From positions 248,001-312,000 of the forward strand of contig NZ_QGNA01000002.1 of the NCBI RefSeq assembly GCF_003173615.1: a stretch of DNA of 64,000 nt, written 5' to 3'. Within the stretch, counting starts at the first letter, position 1. Each line of letters opens with the position of its first letter. The position numbers and the translations under genes are program-made. This document shows positions 40,201 to 49,210 of this stretch, piece by piece. Below the pieces are notes generated by a model, which saw only the letters and a program-made list of their open reading frames with translations, was not told where the DNA came from and made no database searches. Source of the DNA: Falsiroseomonas bella. Lineage in GTDB: Bacteria; Pseudomonadota; Alphaproteobacteria; Acetobacterales; Acetobacteraceae.

Positions 40201-41882
40201 TCACCCCGGCCGTGCCCGCCGACGAGGAGCGGGAACTGGACCAGGGCTACCTGCTGCACGTCTACCGCCAGGGCTTCCCGGAAGGGATGTCGGTGTCCTG
40301 CGATGGCGAACTCCTCTGGGAGCCGCGCCGACGGACGGAGAGCCAGATCGTCCTCGACGTCGCGCCAGTCGCGCTGTCCGGAGACGCCGGAGACCTCAAA
40401 TGGGGCGAGGCGTGCGAACTCCGCGCCTTCGGGGTGCCAGACGGCTTCGTCCCCGTCCGCGCGGTGATCGGAAGCCAGCGGCTTGAAGCGGTGGCTGACC
40501 AAGCGCCATGGCGCTTCGGCGGATTCGTCGTGCTGCCCGGCACGGACCCGCTTCGCCGCAGGGGACGAATTGAGGGCAGCTACCGAGGACAGCGGGCGTC
40601 CGCGCCCGCCGTGGTCATGCTCCGGCGTCCCGCACAAGGAGCGGTGCTGCGCGACGGGCGGTCCTCCCGTCCGCTAGACCGCGGCGAGGTCATCGATCGG
40701 ACGCGCGACCGCGACTGCCGTCTCTGGGTGTTCCGACCCAAGGACGACTCCGTGGCGGAGCACGTCGTATTCGAGGGCGTCCGACCCGCGGCGCGATATG
40801 GCATGCACGGAGCCAGGTTGGCCGGAGTGCTCTACGCCCTAGGCGAGCCGCTCGTGATTGCGCCGACGGCGTTCAACAGGGACGAGGAGAACTGCGCGCA
40901 GGTCGCCGCAGCCGTTCTCGACAGCGGAATCGTTTCCGGCGCCAGCGGCGATATGCCCGTTCTCCGGATTAGGTTCCGCTCCCCCGTCGGCTGGACGGAC
41001 CGACATCGAGTCGTCGCGTGGGGGTCAGCCGGTTTCCACGACTGCTCTGTCACGGAAGTCGCGTCCGACGGGTGCGAGGTCACGGTCCGGGCGGCGGAAG
41101 ACCTCGAGGTCGCGGGGATCGCCGTGTTGTTCGGCAACGAGTGGCTGGGAACGGCGCATCTCGCTCCCGACCCCGTGCAGTCTGCCGCACGCCTCCTCGC
41201 CACGGACGACTTCTGCGACCGACTGGCATTGGCCATCCGCGCACGACTGCCCCTCCTGGGGGAGGCTGCCTCCCGCAGGGCTATGCTCCAGACCATCCGG
41301 CACGGCCCTGACGCGGTCCGGGTGCTGGTGAGGGGGGCGGACAACCCCGAGCGTCAGCACCTGGCCAGTCAGATTCTCGCGCGTTGGGCGGCGCGCCAGG
41401 ACGACGCGCAGAGAATGGTGCAGGACTTCGCGTCGGCTCTCGAGCAGCCGCGGCCGCCCACGGCCCTGATAGAGCGCCTCGCAACGGTCTCGCCCTGCGC
41501 CGTGGTCAGGGTGCTGCGAGAGGGAATGGCCCGCCTTCCGCGCCCCGAACAGAAGCGTCTTCTCGCCGCGCTCATTGTCCGGACTCTGCCCGCGGATCTT
41601 CCCGAGGATGTCCGGGCGGCGATCTCGCCGGTCAACCCGGATCGCTGCGCCGCGGGCGCCGACGCGGCCATGCTCCGGGAGGTCTGCAGCGCGACGCGGC
41701 TGGATGACCAGTTCTTCGCCGCCCGCGACAAGGGCATTGGCGATCAGGCTTGGAAAATCGCGACCGCCGCAGGACCGCCGCCAGCACTGTCCGGCAACGT
41801 CGCCATCGCGATGACCCAGCCTTCCGTTCGGCGCTGGCTCGCGACCCACTTCTTCTCGCGGCTCATCCTCCAGGGACTCTGA
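37206..41882 (+). CDS. Large Druantia-associated protein (DruH-like candidate) with sigma-region-4-like HTH
   Basis: Protein of up to 1558 residues. The first 150 are Ala/Pro-rich and probably disordered; the GTG at 37206 may not be the true start. Near residues 310-345 is a sigma70 region 4-type HTH (ETLEDVSLAVDVSRERVRQL). At about 455-520 lies a winged-helix/HARE-like segment (LSQLASEVGLPESEVRLLADL; RAAEILRNAGRAMHSAEI). Residues about 860-1330 are beta-rich, Ig-like. The end is helical. No catalytic motif seen. It lies 10 bp before a DruE-type helicase, the arrangement of Druantia type III (DruH-DruE), so a defence partner role is likely. Assignment as DruH rests on context and size. Confidence 0.6.
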   Translation: MVSGGGADKPGVLRAAARAFARLLGAPVPRSAPANSASTASARPKAMAGSPAPVRPSAPKPGLAASPSIKVASPGPDGAPSRADVPAGSLQAAMVLPDLRPEPSSPIPDHAETSANDLASVHLDVHEDPTSPSVATATDILGQTRTDAPIAAGDEAASSRDWPERVGLEVLGGLDAEAPADALAGEDAALCEAPLHRLDEWWESPAARRAIHRAAARRLGRHVLRDIRINPLPATAEPRTLEWVGLAEQEDVSAWVASDPEARRSLQALLHWLDGGSPSFGHAIAEVFGAHELFRGLLHDLEERDWSIVSKRLAGETLEDVSLAVDVSRERVRQLLDKIDQRITSRLFSARAMGHPAALALDVHLRRMAVEVTEAASRAEGRLLDRDRPDWIRKALPPDEALVLGAVTRGPFREYLSEVGQPLADGRTTLALSDADLERVRSTLQHVAGERQMAPLSQLASEVGLPESEVRLLADLGGMERDGDAVLVPGVRVADMRRARAAEILRNAGRAMHSAEILLAGLGHLRPPGWNSANLVRSMSDEPDRFSNDGLGLWCLAGETPTGLADLRGECPSPTWAIPADELRQRIRQAATDCPAACHAPMLGGLDPALPQFPQQVAARVADRLADILPPGQRSVREKLGHPDDLTLLQHWLMAEREGAEAPGDRLEGLLVDEAAFGLTFLSAAVAALQAPRRQRSDGWVAVRTACCPSMRRALFSGFALQRRITSALVHAAGRYGLRHAFDVRSDAWLTLLELQAGLTRGSLHGVPAWLDGSLAAPDAVGLLTTPGRNQSESFALLWHSLAAYRRNELGEEDVAALAETSPWWPGWSLAEAFSILRSEPDASSRPVVGDRTRRSVEEGDEASEGDVAVDGGFEELSVSLDLGSGSFVVVLPERLDVKAGPVVVSGDGFRAGGTVDEDGRVTWHGEPRIRLLLRGAPNRPARLEVSGDVVGEPQIQLWRPADFIAFFDLGSGGATAQDPYTALPSASGPHALVLHPSLTPAVPADEERELDQGYLLHVYRQGFPEGMSVSCDGELLWEPRRRTESQIVLDVAPVALSGDAGDLKWGEACELRAFGVPDGFVPVRAVIGSQRLEAVADQAPWRFGGFVVLPGTDPLRRRGRIEGSYRGQRASAPAVVMLRRPAQGAVLRDGRSSRPLDRGEVIDRTRDRDCRLWVFRPKDDSVAEHVVFEGVRPAARYGMHGARLAGVLYALGEPLVIAPTAFNRDEENCAQVAAAVLDSGIVSGASGDMPVLRIRFRSPVGWTDRHRVVAWGSAGFHDCSVTEVASDGCEVTVRAAEDLEVAGIAVLFGNEWLGTAHLAPDPVQSAARLLATDDFCDRLALAIRARLPLLGEAASRRAMLQTIRHGPDAVRVLVRGADNPERQHLASQILARWAARQDDAQRMVQDFASALEQPRPPTALIERLATVSPCAVVRVLREGMARLPRPEQKRLLAALIVRTLPADLPEDVRAAISPVNPDRCAAGADAAMLREVCSATRLDDQFFAARDKGIGDQAWKIATAAGPPPALSGNVAIAMTQPSVRRWLATHFFSRLILQGL

Positions 41883-41892
41883 GGACCAGACC

Positions 41893-44800
41893 ATGCAACC
41901 CGAGAAGTCCCTCCAGATCGACGCAATCCGGACGCGGGCGAACATTCAGGAACGCCTTGTCGATAGCGCGTCCGCCAACGCCTACCTGCGCGACCCTGAC
42001 CTTCAGGCGCGGGTCCGCGACATCTGGCTCGGCGCCGACGAGGACGGCGGGTGCGCGAGCGAGCTCTTCATCGAGGGCATCTTCCCCGCCCGGGAAGGCG
42101 AAGCGAGCGTCGACAAGCTGGTCAAGGATGGCCTGTTCTCCGGCGACTTGCGCGACCAGCTCGGGCGCTCCGGCAGGTTCCCGACCGGGCGCGACCTATA
42201 CGAGCATCAGCGCCGGGCGATAGAACTCGGCGCCCGGGAAGGCTCGCCGCGGCCCGTCGTGGTCGTCCGCGCCGGTACGGGCATGGGCAAGACCGAGGCG
42301 TTCCTACTACCGCTCCTCAACGATCTGCACACGCGGCCAAGGAAGGACAGCTCGGGCGGCGTGCGCGCCATCGTGCTCTACCCGATGAACGCGCTGGTAA
42401 ACGACCAGGTGGAGCGCCTGCACGGGTGGCTGAAGGGGCAGTCGAGGTGTCGCCTGTTCCACTTCACCGGGGAGACGCCGGAGGACAAGCGCGCGGCCGA
42501 CGGGACGAACTACCCGGTGTTCGATGAGTCTCGCCTCCGCACGCGCGAGGAGGCGAGGGCCAATCCGCCGGACGTCCTCGTCACGAACTACTCCATGCTG
42601 GAGTACATGCTGATCCGGCCGCAGGACGCCCCGTTCTTCGGGCCGGACCTCAGCGTCTTCGTCCTGGACGAGATGCACCTCTATTCGGGCACGCTCGCGG
42701 CGGAGATAGCGCTTCTCCTGAGGCGCGTCCTCCTGCGCTGCGGACGGCGCCCCGAGGACGTCCTGTTCCTCGGTGCGTCGGCGACGCTGGGCGGCGACCT
42801 CGGCGAGTTCAGCGCGGCCCTGTTCTCCCGGAAGCCCGCGGACGTCCATGTGCTGCAAGGCGCCAAGAAGCGGCCCGATCTCGGCGCTCCGGACGACCCG
42901 GGGATCCCGCTGACGCCCGCCACCGTTCCCGAGCCTCTACCTGAAAGGCCGTTCCTCGACGAGGATGGACTGGTCGAGGACGCCGAGGCGGCGCGCGCGG
43001 TGGTCGCGGAGTGCGCCCCGCTCGCTGGCGCGGGCGCGAGAGCGGAGGCGGCGGGCCAAACGCACCCGGCGCGGGCGCTGGCAGCCGTCCTGAGCAGGGC
43101 GCCGGTCATGCGGCGCGTCCAAGACATCCTGTGGGACGCCAGCGCCGCCGGAGACATCGTGCCTCTGGCCCGCCTGAGCGGCCAGCTGTGGGGCAAGTCA
43201 GGCCATGCGGAGAGGGCGGGCACCGAGAAGCTGCTCCGGCTCGGCGCCCGCGCGAGGTGGAACGCGGACGAACTGCCCCTCTTCCCGCACAAGATCCATT
43301 TTCTCGTTCGCAGCCCCATCACGCCCATGGCGTGCGTGAACCCGGAATGCACCCACGGTTCCGCTCATCGGTTGCCCGGGGCAGGACCGGTGCTGTCCGG
43401 GAGCCGCGAGGCATGCCCGGCCTGCTCGTCCCAGACGCTGCCGCTTGCCCGTTGCCGGTCGTGCGGGGAGTGGTTCCTGGGAGCCGTCCACCGGACGGCA
43501 GACAACCGATACCGGCCGCTGCGTGACTGGCGCGACGAGGAGATCGACCTCGAGGAGGAGCAGGCTGGGGAGACCCGCACGCGTCTTTTCCTGCGCCCCT
43601 GCGCGCCGGATGCCGAGGGCGGCAGTCCTTATCAGCTCGCGAACGGCCGACGCGAGACGGTGAAGCCGCATGCGTGGCTCCTGGCGCATGATGCCTGCCC
43701 GAGCTGCGGCGACGACAAGTTCGGCTTGGTGCAGCTCGCCGACGACAACGGCCTGGGCATCGCGGCCGAGACGATGCTCGCGTCCATGCCGCCGTGGCCC
43801 GGCCCCGATCGCGCCTGGCGGCCCGCAGAGGGGCGCCGCCTGATCGCGTTCAACGACACGCGCCAGTCCGCGGCGCGTCTGGGTCCGGCCCTGACGGCGA
43901 CCCACGAGGTGCAGATGGCCCGCGCCATGATCGCGGACCGCCTGCGAGAGGGCGCGGTGAACGAGGCCCGCCTCAATCGCCTCCGGCGCCGGGAGCGCGA
44001 ACTCGTCGAGGAGCTGGCCGAGGCGCAGGGCGCGGAGCGCGAGGCCATCGAGTACGACCTGGCGCGGTGCCGCGGGGAACTCAGCGCCGCCCTGGCTGGC
44101 GGCAAGATGGAGTTCTGGCTCGACCAGCTCCGCCGCCACCCGCTCGTGGCGCAACTGTTCGACCGTGAGAAGGGCCAGGTCCATCAGGCGGGCTCGTGGG
44201 ACCAGTCGGCATGGGACGCGAACACGGAGAGCGTCCGGCGCCGACTGAATGCCGTGCTGGCGCGCGAGTTCGCCATCCCGCTACCGGCGGGCCTCGGGCT
44301 CGAGACGGTCGGCCTCGCCGAGATCGTCTACCCCGGCCTCGAGGGGATGGAACTGCCTGAAGCGTTGAGCGGCCAGCTTCCTTCCCAGGAGGTTCGCGAA
44401 GTCCTGGAGGCGGCTTGGTCCGGCGTGCTGACGGGACTCTGCGACACGCTTCGTATGAACCGATGCGTGACCTTCGGGGACGAGGAGATGGACCGCTCCG
44501 CGGCCTTCTTCCCGGTCGGCCCGTGGATGTCGCTGTCGGCCTCGGGACCCTACCTCTTCTCGTTCCTGCCCGGGCGGACCGGAGCGACCCGGCGGACGCA
44601 GTTCGCGGCCGCGGTGCTGCGCGCCGCCGGTTGCAACGAGGCCATCGCCGAGGCGAAGGTCATCCCGCTGCTGGAAGCGGCCTTCGGCCAGCTCGTGCGC
44701 GCCGCGCGCGACGGGACCCTGCCATGGCTGGAGGTGGCCGACAGGCAGGTGGCCGGGCGCACCTCGGCCGAGGCCATCCGCGTCAGCTTCTTCGGCCTGA

Positions 44801-47154
44801 GCCTCCGGGCACCTCTGAACGTCTATCGCTGCCCACGCACGGGGAACGTCTGGCCGCGCGCCGTCCTAGGGTGCGCCCCAATCCGCGGCTCGCAGGGCGG
44901 CATGGAGAGCATCAGCCAGGACGAGGTGGACCAGCATCCGCGCATCTCCCGTGCCCGGCGCGCCTACCGGGAGGAAGGGGCCGTGCGGATCGGGCTGTGG
45001 GCGGACGAGCACTCCGCCCAGTTGGCGTCCGAGGAGAACCGAAGGCTCCAGGAGCTCTTCTCCAAGGGCGCCCGTAACGTCCTCAGCGCGACGACGACCA
45101 TGGAGGTCGGAATCGACATCGGCGGCCTGTGCGGGGTGCTGATGGCGAACATGCCGCCCGGGCTCGCGAACTACCTCCAGCGCGGCGGCCGCGCGGGACG
45201 CCGCGCGGACGGCGCGTCCATCGTCTGCACCTTCGCGCGCCGACAGCCCTATGACCAGGCCGCCTTCGACGACTTCCAGTCGTTCTTCCGGCGCGAGCTG
45301 CGGCGCGCCAACGTCATGCTCGAGCGAGAGGGCATCGCGCGCAGGCACCTGCAGGCGCTGCTGCTGGGGGAGTTCTTCCAGGCGATAAGGCCGCCGTCGG
45401 AGCGCGCGGGCGCGATGGACGCCTTCGGGCGGATCGGGCGGTTCTGCGGCGTGGCGGTCCTGCCCCATGCGAAGGACGACATGATGGGTGCGGTGGAGGT
45501 TCAAAAGCCGCGCGCGCTCGATGCCGCGATCCGGAGACCCGAGCCGTGGTGGGACGTCGCGGCGGAGCCGGACCTGTCGCGCGAGTTCTTGCTGTTCCTG
45601 GACCACGTCGGGCGCGCGGGCGGCCGGATCGCCGCACTGGGACGAAGCCTCGTCGCGGGAACGGGATTCGAGGCGGCGGTCCGCGACTGGGCGAACTGCC
45701 TTGGCGGCGTGACGGACCGCTTCGGCGCGCTGATCGGGGACTGGCGGGACGACTACGAGCGCGTGGTGTCGGCCTGGACCGAGGAGAGCCGTTCCGGCGG
45801 ACGGGGGCAGCGCCCGCGCATGAACGCCCTGGCGCGACAGGCGCGCGAGCTGCGCGAGGTGACCGTCGTCGAAGAGCTCGGCAATAGGAAGTTCCTGCCG
45901 CGCTACGGCTTCCCGATCGGCCTGAACACGCTTCTGGTGAACATGGACCGGGAGGAAGGCGAGAAGTTCAAGCTCCAGCGCGACGGCTTCGTGGCGATGT
46001 CGGAGTACGTCCCTGGCTCCGTCATCGTGGTAGGCGGCCAGTACGTCCGGTCGCAGGGCGTCCAGCGCGCGTTCGGCGCCGACAAGGAGGACATGGTCGG
46101 CGTCACCCTGTGGCGCTTCGAATGCGAGGACGGCCACTCGCAGTGCCTGACGGTGATGGAGCCGCCGGACCGCACATGCGGCGTGGATGGCTGCACGGCC
46201 AGGGTGGGCCGCAGGCCGGAGCGGCTGCTCGTACCGCGCTACGGGTTCGCGACGGCCGCTTCCGATCCGCCGTCATGGTACGGCCAGCGGCACCGGGTCG
46301 GCGCCGTCGAGCTCGTCATCAACCACTCCGAGGGCAGGCAGACCCTGTCGGAGATGGACTTCGGCGGCATGCCGGGACTCCGCGCCGACTTCCTCGAGAA
46401 CGTGGAACTGCTCGCCGTCAATTCCGGAGACGAGGACAGGGGATTCGCCATCTGCACCGCATGCGGATACGCGGAGGAGGAGAAGGTTGCCGAGGGCCAG
46501 GGCGCCGTGGACCTGCCGTCCGCCTACACGCGGCATGTCCCTCTGTTCCGTTCGTCCGGCGCGCCGTGCGCCGGTGCGAGCGGCCAGGCGCCGCCGCTGC
46601 GGAACGTCGTCTTCGCGGCTCGCCAGTTCACCGACGTGGTCCGCTTCGACTTCACCGCCGTCGCCGGGGTGGACGAGGTCGCCCTGACGACGCTCGGCCA
46701 TGCGCTGGCGCTGGGCGCCGCCGAGGTGCTGGAACTCGACCAGCGCGAGATCCGGATGGCGGTCGATCCCCTTCGAGGAGACCGTCGTGTCGTCCGGGTG
46801 TTCGACGCGGTGGGGCACGGCAGCGGCCACATGGCGGAGCTGTTCCGGCGCGGCGGCGAGTGGCTGGAGGCCGCCCGTCGCGTGGTGTGGCGGTCCGAAG
46901 CCCACGACGCCCGGTGCAGGACGGCATGCATCACTTGCGTGCTGTCTTCAGTCAGCCAGGACGACGCCCGGAACGGCAGGCTCGACCGCCGCCTCGCGCT
47001 CGGGGTGCTGGACGGCAGCGCGCGCCACGGCGGGGGCCTCAAGGCGGAGGCGGTCGCTCCGGGGCCGAGCGGTCAGGGAGACCTTCTCGCCGCTTTAAGG
47101 GCGCGGCGAGAGGCAGCCACGGGCCGCAGGTCACCTACTCCAAGAGCACGCTAG
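41893..47154 (+). CDS. druE: DruE-type helicase with DUF1998/MrfA zinc-binding domain
   Basis: Superfamily 2 helicase of 1753 residues. Walker A AGTGMGKTEAFLLPLL near residue 130, motif Ia YPMNALVNDQVERL, motif II DEMH near 258, motif III GASATLGGD near 295, motif V TTTMEVGIDIG and motif VI QRGGRAGRR near 1095. About 700 residues are inserted between the two motor lobes and hold cysteine pairs (CVNPEC, CPACSS, CRSCGEW, CPSCGDD). The C-terminal DUF1998 domain carries CTACGY and CRTACITC. Length and layout fit Druantia DruE better than the shorter YprA/MrfA repair helicase or the split DrmA/DrmB of DISARM. ATG preceded by GAGGA. Confidence 0.8.
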   Translation: MQPEKSLQIDAIRTRANIQERLVDSASANAYLRDPDLQARVRDIWLGADEDGGCASELFIEGIFPAREGEASVDKLVKDGLFSGDLRDQLGRSGRFPTGRDLYEHQRRAIELGAREGSPRPVVVVRAGTGMGKTEAFLLPLLNDLHTRPRKDSSGGVRAIVLYPMNALVNDQVERLHGWLKGQSRCRLFHFTGETPEDKRAADGTNYPVFDESRLRTREEARANPPDVLVTNYSMLEYMLIRPQDAPFFGPDLSVFVLDEMHLYSGTLAAEIALLLRRVLLRCGRRPEDVLFLGASATLGGDLGEFSAALFSRKPADVHVLQGAKKRPDLGAPDDPGIPLTPATVPEPLPERPFLDEDGLVEDAEAARAVVAECAPLAGAGARAEAAGQTHPARALAAVLSRAPVMRRVQDILWDASAAGDIVPLARLSGQLWGKSGHAERAGTEKLLRLGARARWNADELPLFPHKIHFLVRSPITPMACVNPECTHGSAHRLPGAGPVLSGSREACPACSSQTLPLARCRSCGEWFLGAVHRTADNRYRPLRDWRDEEIDLEEEQAGETRTRLFLRPCAPDAEGGSPYQLANGRRETVKPHAWLLAHDACPSCGDDKFGLVQLADDNGLGIAAETMLASMPPWPGPDRAWRPAEGRRLIAFNDTRQSAARLGPALTATHEVQMARAMIADRLREGAVNEARLNRLRRRERELVEELAEAQGAEREAIEYDLARCRGELSAALAGGKMEFWLDQLRRHPLVAQLFDREKGQVHQAGSWDQSAWDANTESVRRRLNAVLAREFAIPLPAGLGLETVGLAEIVYPGLEGMELPEALSGQLPSQEVREVLEAAWSGVLTGLCDTLRMNRCVTFGDEEMDRSAAFFPVGPWMSLSASGPYLFSFLPGRTGATRRTQFAAAVLRAAGCNEAIAEAKVIPLLEAAFGQLVRAARDGTLPWLEVADRQVAGRTSAEAIRVSFFGLSLRAPLNVYRCPRTGNVWPRAVLGCAPIRGSQGGMESISQDEVDQHPRISRARRAYREEGAVRIGLWADEHSAQLASEENRRLQELFSKGARNVLSATTTMEVGIDIGGLCGVLMANMPPGLANYLQRGGRAGRRADGASIVCTFARRQPYDQAAFDDFQSFFRRELRRANVMLEREGIARRHLQALLLGEFFQAIRPPSERAGAMDAFGRIGRFCGVAVLPHAKDDMMGAVEVQKPRALDAAIRRPEPWWDVAAEPDLSREFLLFLDHVGRAGGRIAALGRSLVAGTGFEAAVRDWANCLGGVTDRFGALIGDWRDDYERVVSAWTEESRSGGRGQRPRMNALARQARELREVTVVEELGNRKFLPRYGFPIGLNTLLVNMDREEGEKFKLQRDGFVAMSEYVPGSVIVVGGQYVRSQGVQRAFGADKEDMVGVTLWRFECEDGHSQCLTVMEPPDRTCGVDGCTARVGRRPERLLVPRYGFATAASDPPSWYGQRHRVGAVELVINHSEGRQTLSEMDFGGMPGLRADFLENVELLAVNSGDEDRGFAICTACGYAEEEKVAEGQGAVDLPSAYTRHVPLFRSSGAPCAGASGQAPPLRNVVFAARQFTDVVRFDFTAVAGVDEVALTTLGHALALGAAEVLELDQREIRMAVDPLRGDRRVVRVFDAVGHGSGHMAELFRRGGEWLEAARRVVWRSEAHDARCRTACITCVLSSVSQDDARNGRLDRRLALGVLDGSARHGGGLKAEAVAPGPSGQGDLLAALRARREAATGRRSPTPRAR

Positions 47155-47183
47155 GGAGCACAAGCCGATTCACGAGCGGGGTT

Positions 47184-48284
47184 TCAGATGTTGTGTCCGC
47201 CAACGAGCGTCGCTCCGAACTCCGCCAGCACGGCCGCAATCGGCATGATGTAGGTAACGCCGCCAGCCTGACCGCCCAGGATCAATCCGACGGCAGCAGA
47301 CCCGTCCTCGGTGACAACCAGGGATCCGCTGTCGCCGAACGTGGAGAATTCGTCTCCATGGAGACCCGCGACCGACCAGACGCCTTCGAAGTGGACGTTC
47401 GCCTTGAATTGCGGGGCGGCGTAGGGGAAGACGAGCGGCGTCTTCACCTCGCCGACCACTCGCCCACTGGTCAAACCTGACGTCCTCCCGACCTTCTTGA
47501 GGCGCATCTGTGCGGCGGGAGGCACCACGGCAGCGGGCGTATCGTACTGCTTGTCGCCCTGCCAGCTGGTCACGAGGTTCTCGTCGTTGATGGTGAAGAT
47601 GGCGACGTCCAGCCGCTGCTTTGAAAGCTGACCGGGATCGCCTGCCCTTATCTCCGCCAGTCGCAGATGCTTGCCGATCGCCGTCGGCGGCGGTTGATTC
47701 ACGGCGGCATCAACCGTCGAGGGGCACATGACGTGCATTCCGACTTCCGTGTAATTGCACGCCCCCGTGACGTGGTTGTTCGTGAGCCCGCAAAGACGGC
47801 CGTCAGCCAGCCGGATCAACGCGCCCATCGTGCCCGCCGAGTGAATCGGAGCCGCCGTGATGGAGCTGCCGCACGCGAAGCGGCCTCCGGGCGTCCAGAA
47901 CCGCGATCCGCCAAGGGCCGCAGAATGCGGCGCCACACTCGGCGGAAAGCTTGGTGCTTCGGCATGACCAAGGAACTCGATGGAGAAGTCGCCGAGCTTC
48001 GTCGGAAGGCTCCTGATCGCCGCCTCAGACACCTGGGTCTTGACCAGGACGCCGACATGGTTCGCGTCATCGTCCGCGACGACCGCCACGACCTTCATCT
48101 TCCTCAGGCGCTCGACGGCCTGCGCTTGCTTGGCGTCGCAACTGACCCCTAGGTAGGTCGCGAGCCCGGGTCCACCCAGGCCGCTGCCTGATCCGTCGGC
48201 GAGGGCGCCGACCTCCTTGGCCCACTCATAAATGCGGCCTGCCATCCAGGTGGCGGTCCGACCAGAACCGGCGCTGTCGAGCAT
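47184..48284 (-). CDS. Trypsin-like serine protease (cytoplasmic)
   Basis: Protein of 366 residues with a chymotrypsin-fold protease from about residue 150: His in LTNNHV (about 170), Asp in LDVAIF (about 226), Ser in FGDSGS (about 317). The first 140 residues are unlike known prodomains. No signal peptide or membrane helix, so it acts in the cytoplasm. The ATG at 48284 (GGGA upstream) is preferred to 48386, whose extra residues look random. It is divergent from a sigma-factor-like/HTH gene pair with a 263-bp gap, and its 3' end is 30 bp from the convergent DruE gene. Substrate unknown; one attractive idea is cleavage of the neighbouring regulator or sigma factor. Confidence 0.82.
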   Translation of the reverse strand: MLDSAGSGRTATWMAGRIYEWAKEVGALADGSGSGLGGPGLATYLGVSCDAKQAQAVERLRKMKVVAVVADDDANHVGVLVKTQVSEAAIRSLPTKLGDFSIEFLGHAEAPSFPPSVAPHSAALGGSRFWTPGGRFACGSSITAAPIHSAGTMGALIRLADGRLCGLTNNHVTGACNYTEVGMHVMCPSTVDAAVNQPPPTAIGKHLRLAEIRAGDPGQLSKQRLDVAIFTINDENLVTSWQGDKQYDTPAAVVPPAAQMRLKKVGRTSGLTSGRVVGEVKTPLVFPYAAPQFKANVHFEGVWSVAGLHGDEFSTFGDSGSLVVTEDGSAAVGLILGGQAGGVTYIMPIAAVLAEFGATLVGGHNI

Positions 48285-48547
48285 CGTACGTTCCCAGCAA
48301 GGCGGGCTGAACGCCCGATTCGTATGTTCCCGAATCGTGCCATGTGGCGCCCGCGATCCGCTACCAGGAAGCGATCGGCTGTCCACATCTTTTTCTGCGG
48401 AACGACTTCCGATCGGAGGCTGCGTGGATCGCTACCCCACTGCAGGGTGGATTGGTCCCTCGCTGGACCTAAGCCCGAGGAGGCAACCACAACACGGGGA
48501 GGCAACGATGTCTGGTCTGGGAACGAGAGAGAGAATGGAGTTCAAAA

Positions 48548-49210
48548 ATGTCGGTTACCTCTGGTGCAGGAAACGAGCCGGGCACTGACGCCTCTGCATG
48601 GATCGAATCGCTGCGTGACGGTTCGCTTCGGAAGCGGCGAGCCGAAGAGATCTTCCGGGCATGCCGCGGCATGGACCCCGAGAGGGATCAGCGGGTTCTG
48701 GGCGAGCTTCTGCAGGAGCTGGCGGACCGCGCCACGCGCCACCTGCGGAAGCGCGTGAACAGGAATCTGCCCAACGAGGGGCTCGATCTGATCCAGTCAG
48801 CCGTCGACAAGATGGTTGACGCGGCCCTCGGACCGGATTCCCCCGACGCCGAAGGCTTCTGTCAGGCTTTCTATGCCCGGCTCAGCTTCAGGCTCACCGA
48901 CCGAATCCGGAGCGCAAGCCGGATCGGCGACAGGGAGCAGCCGTACGTCAGGGATGAGGAAGGTAACGAAATCCCGGCGCCCGACTTTAACGCGATCAAC
49001 CCGGAGCAGGCGCTCGTCATCAAGGAGCTACTGGCCGATGTGGATCCGCGAAAGAGGCGGGCGCTGGCCCTGGTCAGCATGGGCTATCTCGTCTCATCAG
49101 CCGACCCCGACAAGCAGACGGTGAGCTCGCTCTTGAAGGTGAGCCCCAGAACGGCCGAGGGATGGGTGCGAGAGATGAAGGCCCTGATCCTCGAAAGGAC
49201 GAAACAATGA
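48548..49210 (+). CDS. Sigma70-family-like transcription factor
   Basis: Protein of 220 residues with a sigma-factor layout: a region-2-like helical part (AFYARLSFRLTDRIRSASRIGDREQP) and a C-terminal region-4-like HTH (DPRKRRALALVSMGYLV, then VSSLLKVSPRTAEGWVREMKALI). There is an extra loop in region 4. The ATG follows GGAG by eight bases. It is coupled by an ATGA overlap to the HTH gene downstream, as sigma/anti-sigma or sigma/co-regulator pairs often are, and is divergent from a serine protease. It could direct transcription of the protease, itself or the ubiquitin-like operon. A bona fide RNA polymerase interaction is not proven. Confidence 0.65.
   Translation: MSVTSGAGNEPGTDASAWIESLRDGSLRKRRAEEIFRACRGMDPERDQRVLGELLQELADRATRHLRKRVNRNLPNEGLDLIQSAVDKMVDAALGPDSPDAEGFCQAFYARLSFRLTDRIRSASRIGDREQPYVRDEEGNEIPAPDFNAINPEQALVIKELLADVDPRKRRALALVSMGYLVSSADPDKQTVSSLLKVSPRTAEGWVREMKALILERTKQ

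Noticed and set aside
37206-41882. Calling the 1558-residue protein a sigma factor
   Set aside because: Only a region-4-like helix-turn-helix is present within a very large protein; no region 2 or RNA polymerase-binding part is visible.
41893-47154. DISARM system
   Set aside because: Helicase and DUF1998 are fused in one protein and no DISARM methyltransferase, PLD (drmC) or separate drmB gene is present; the methyltransferase nearby belongs to the type I system.
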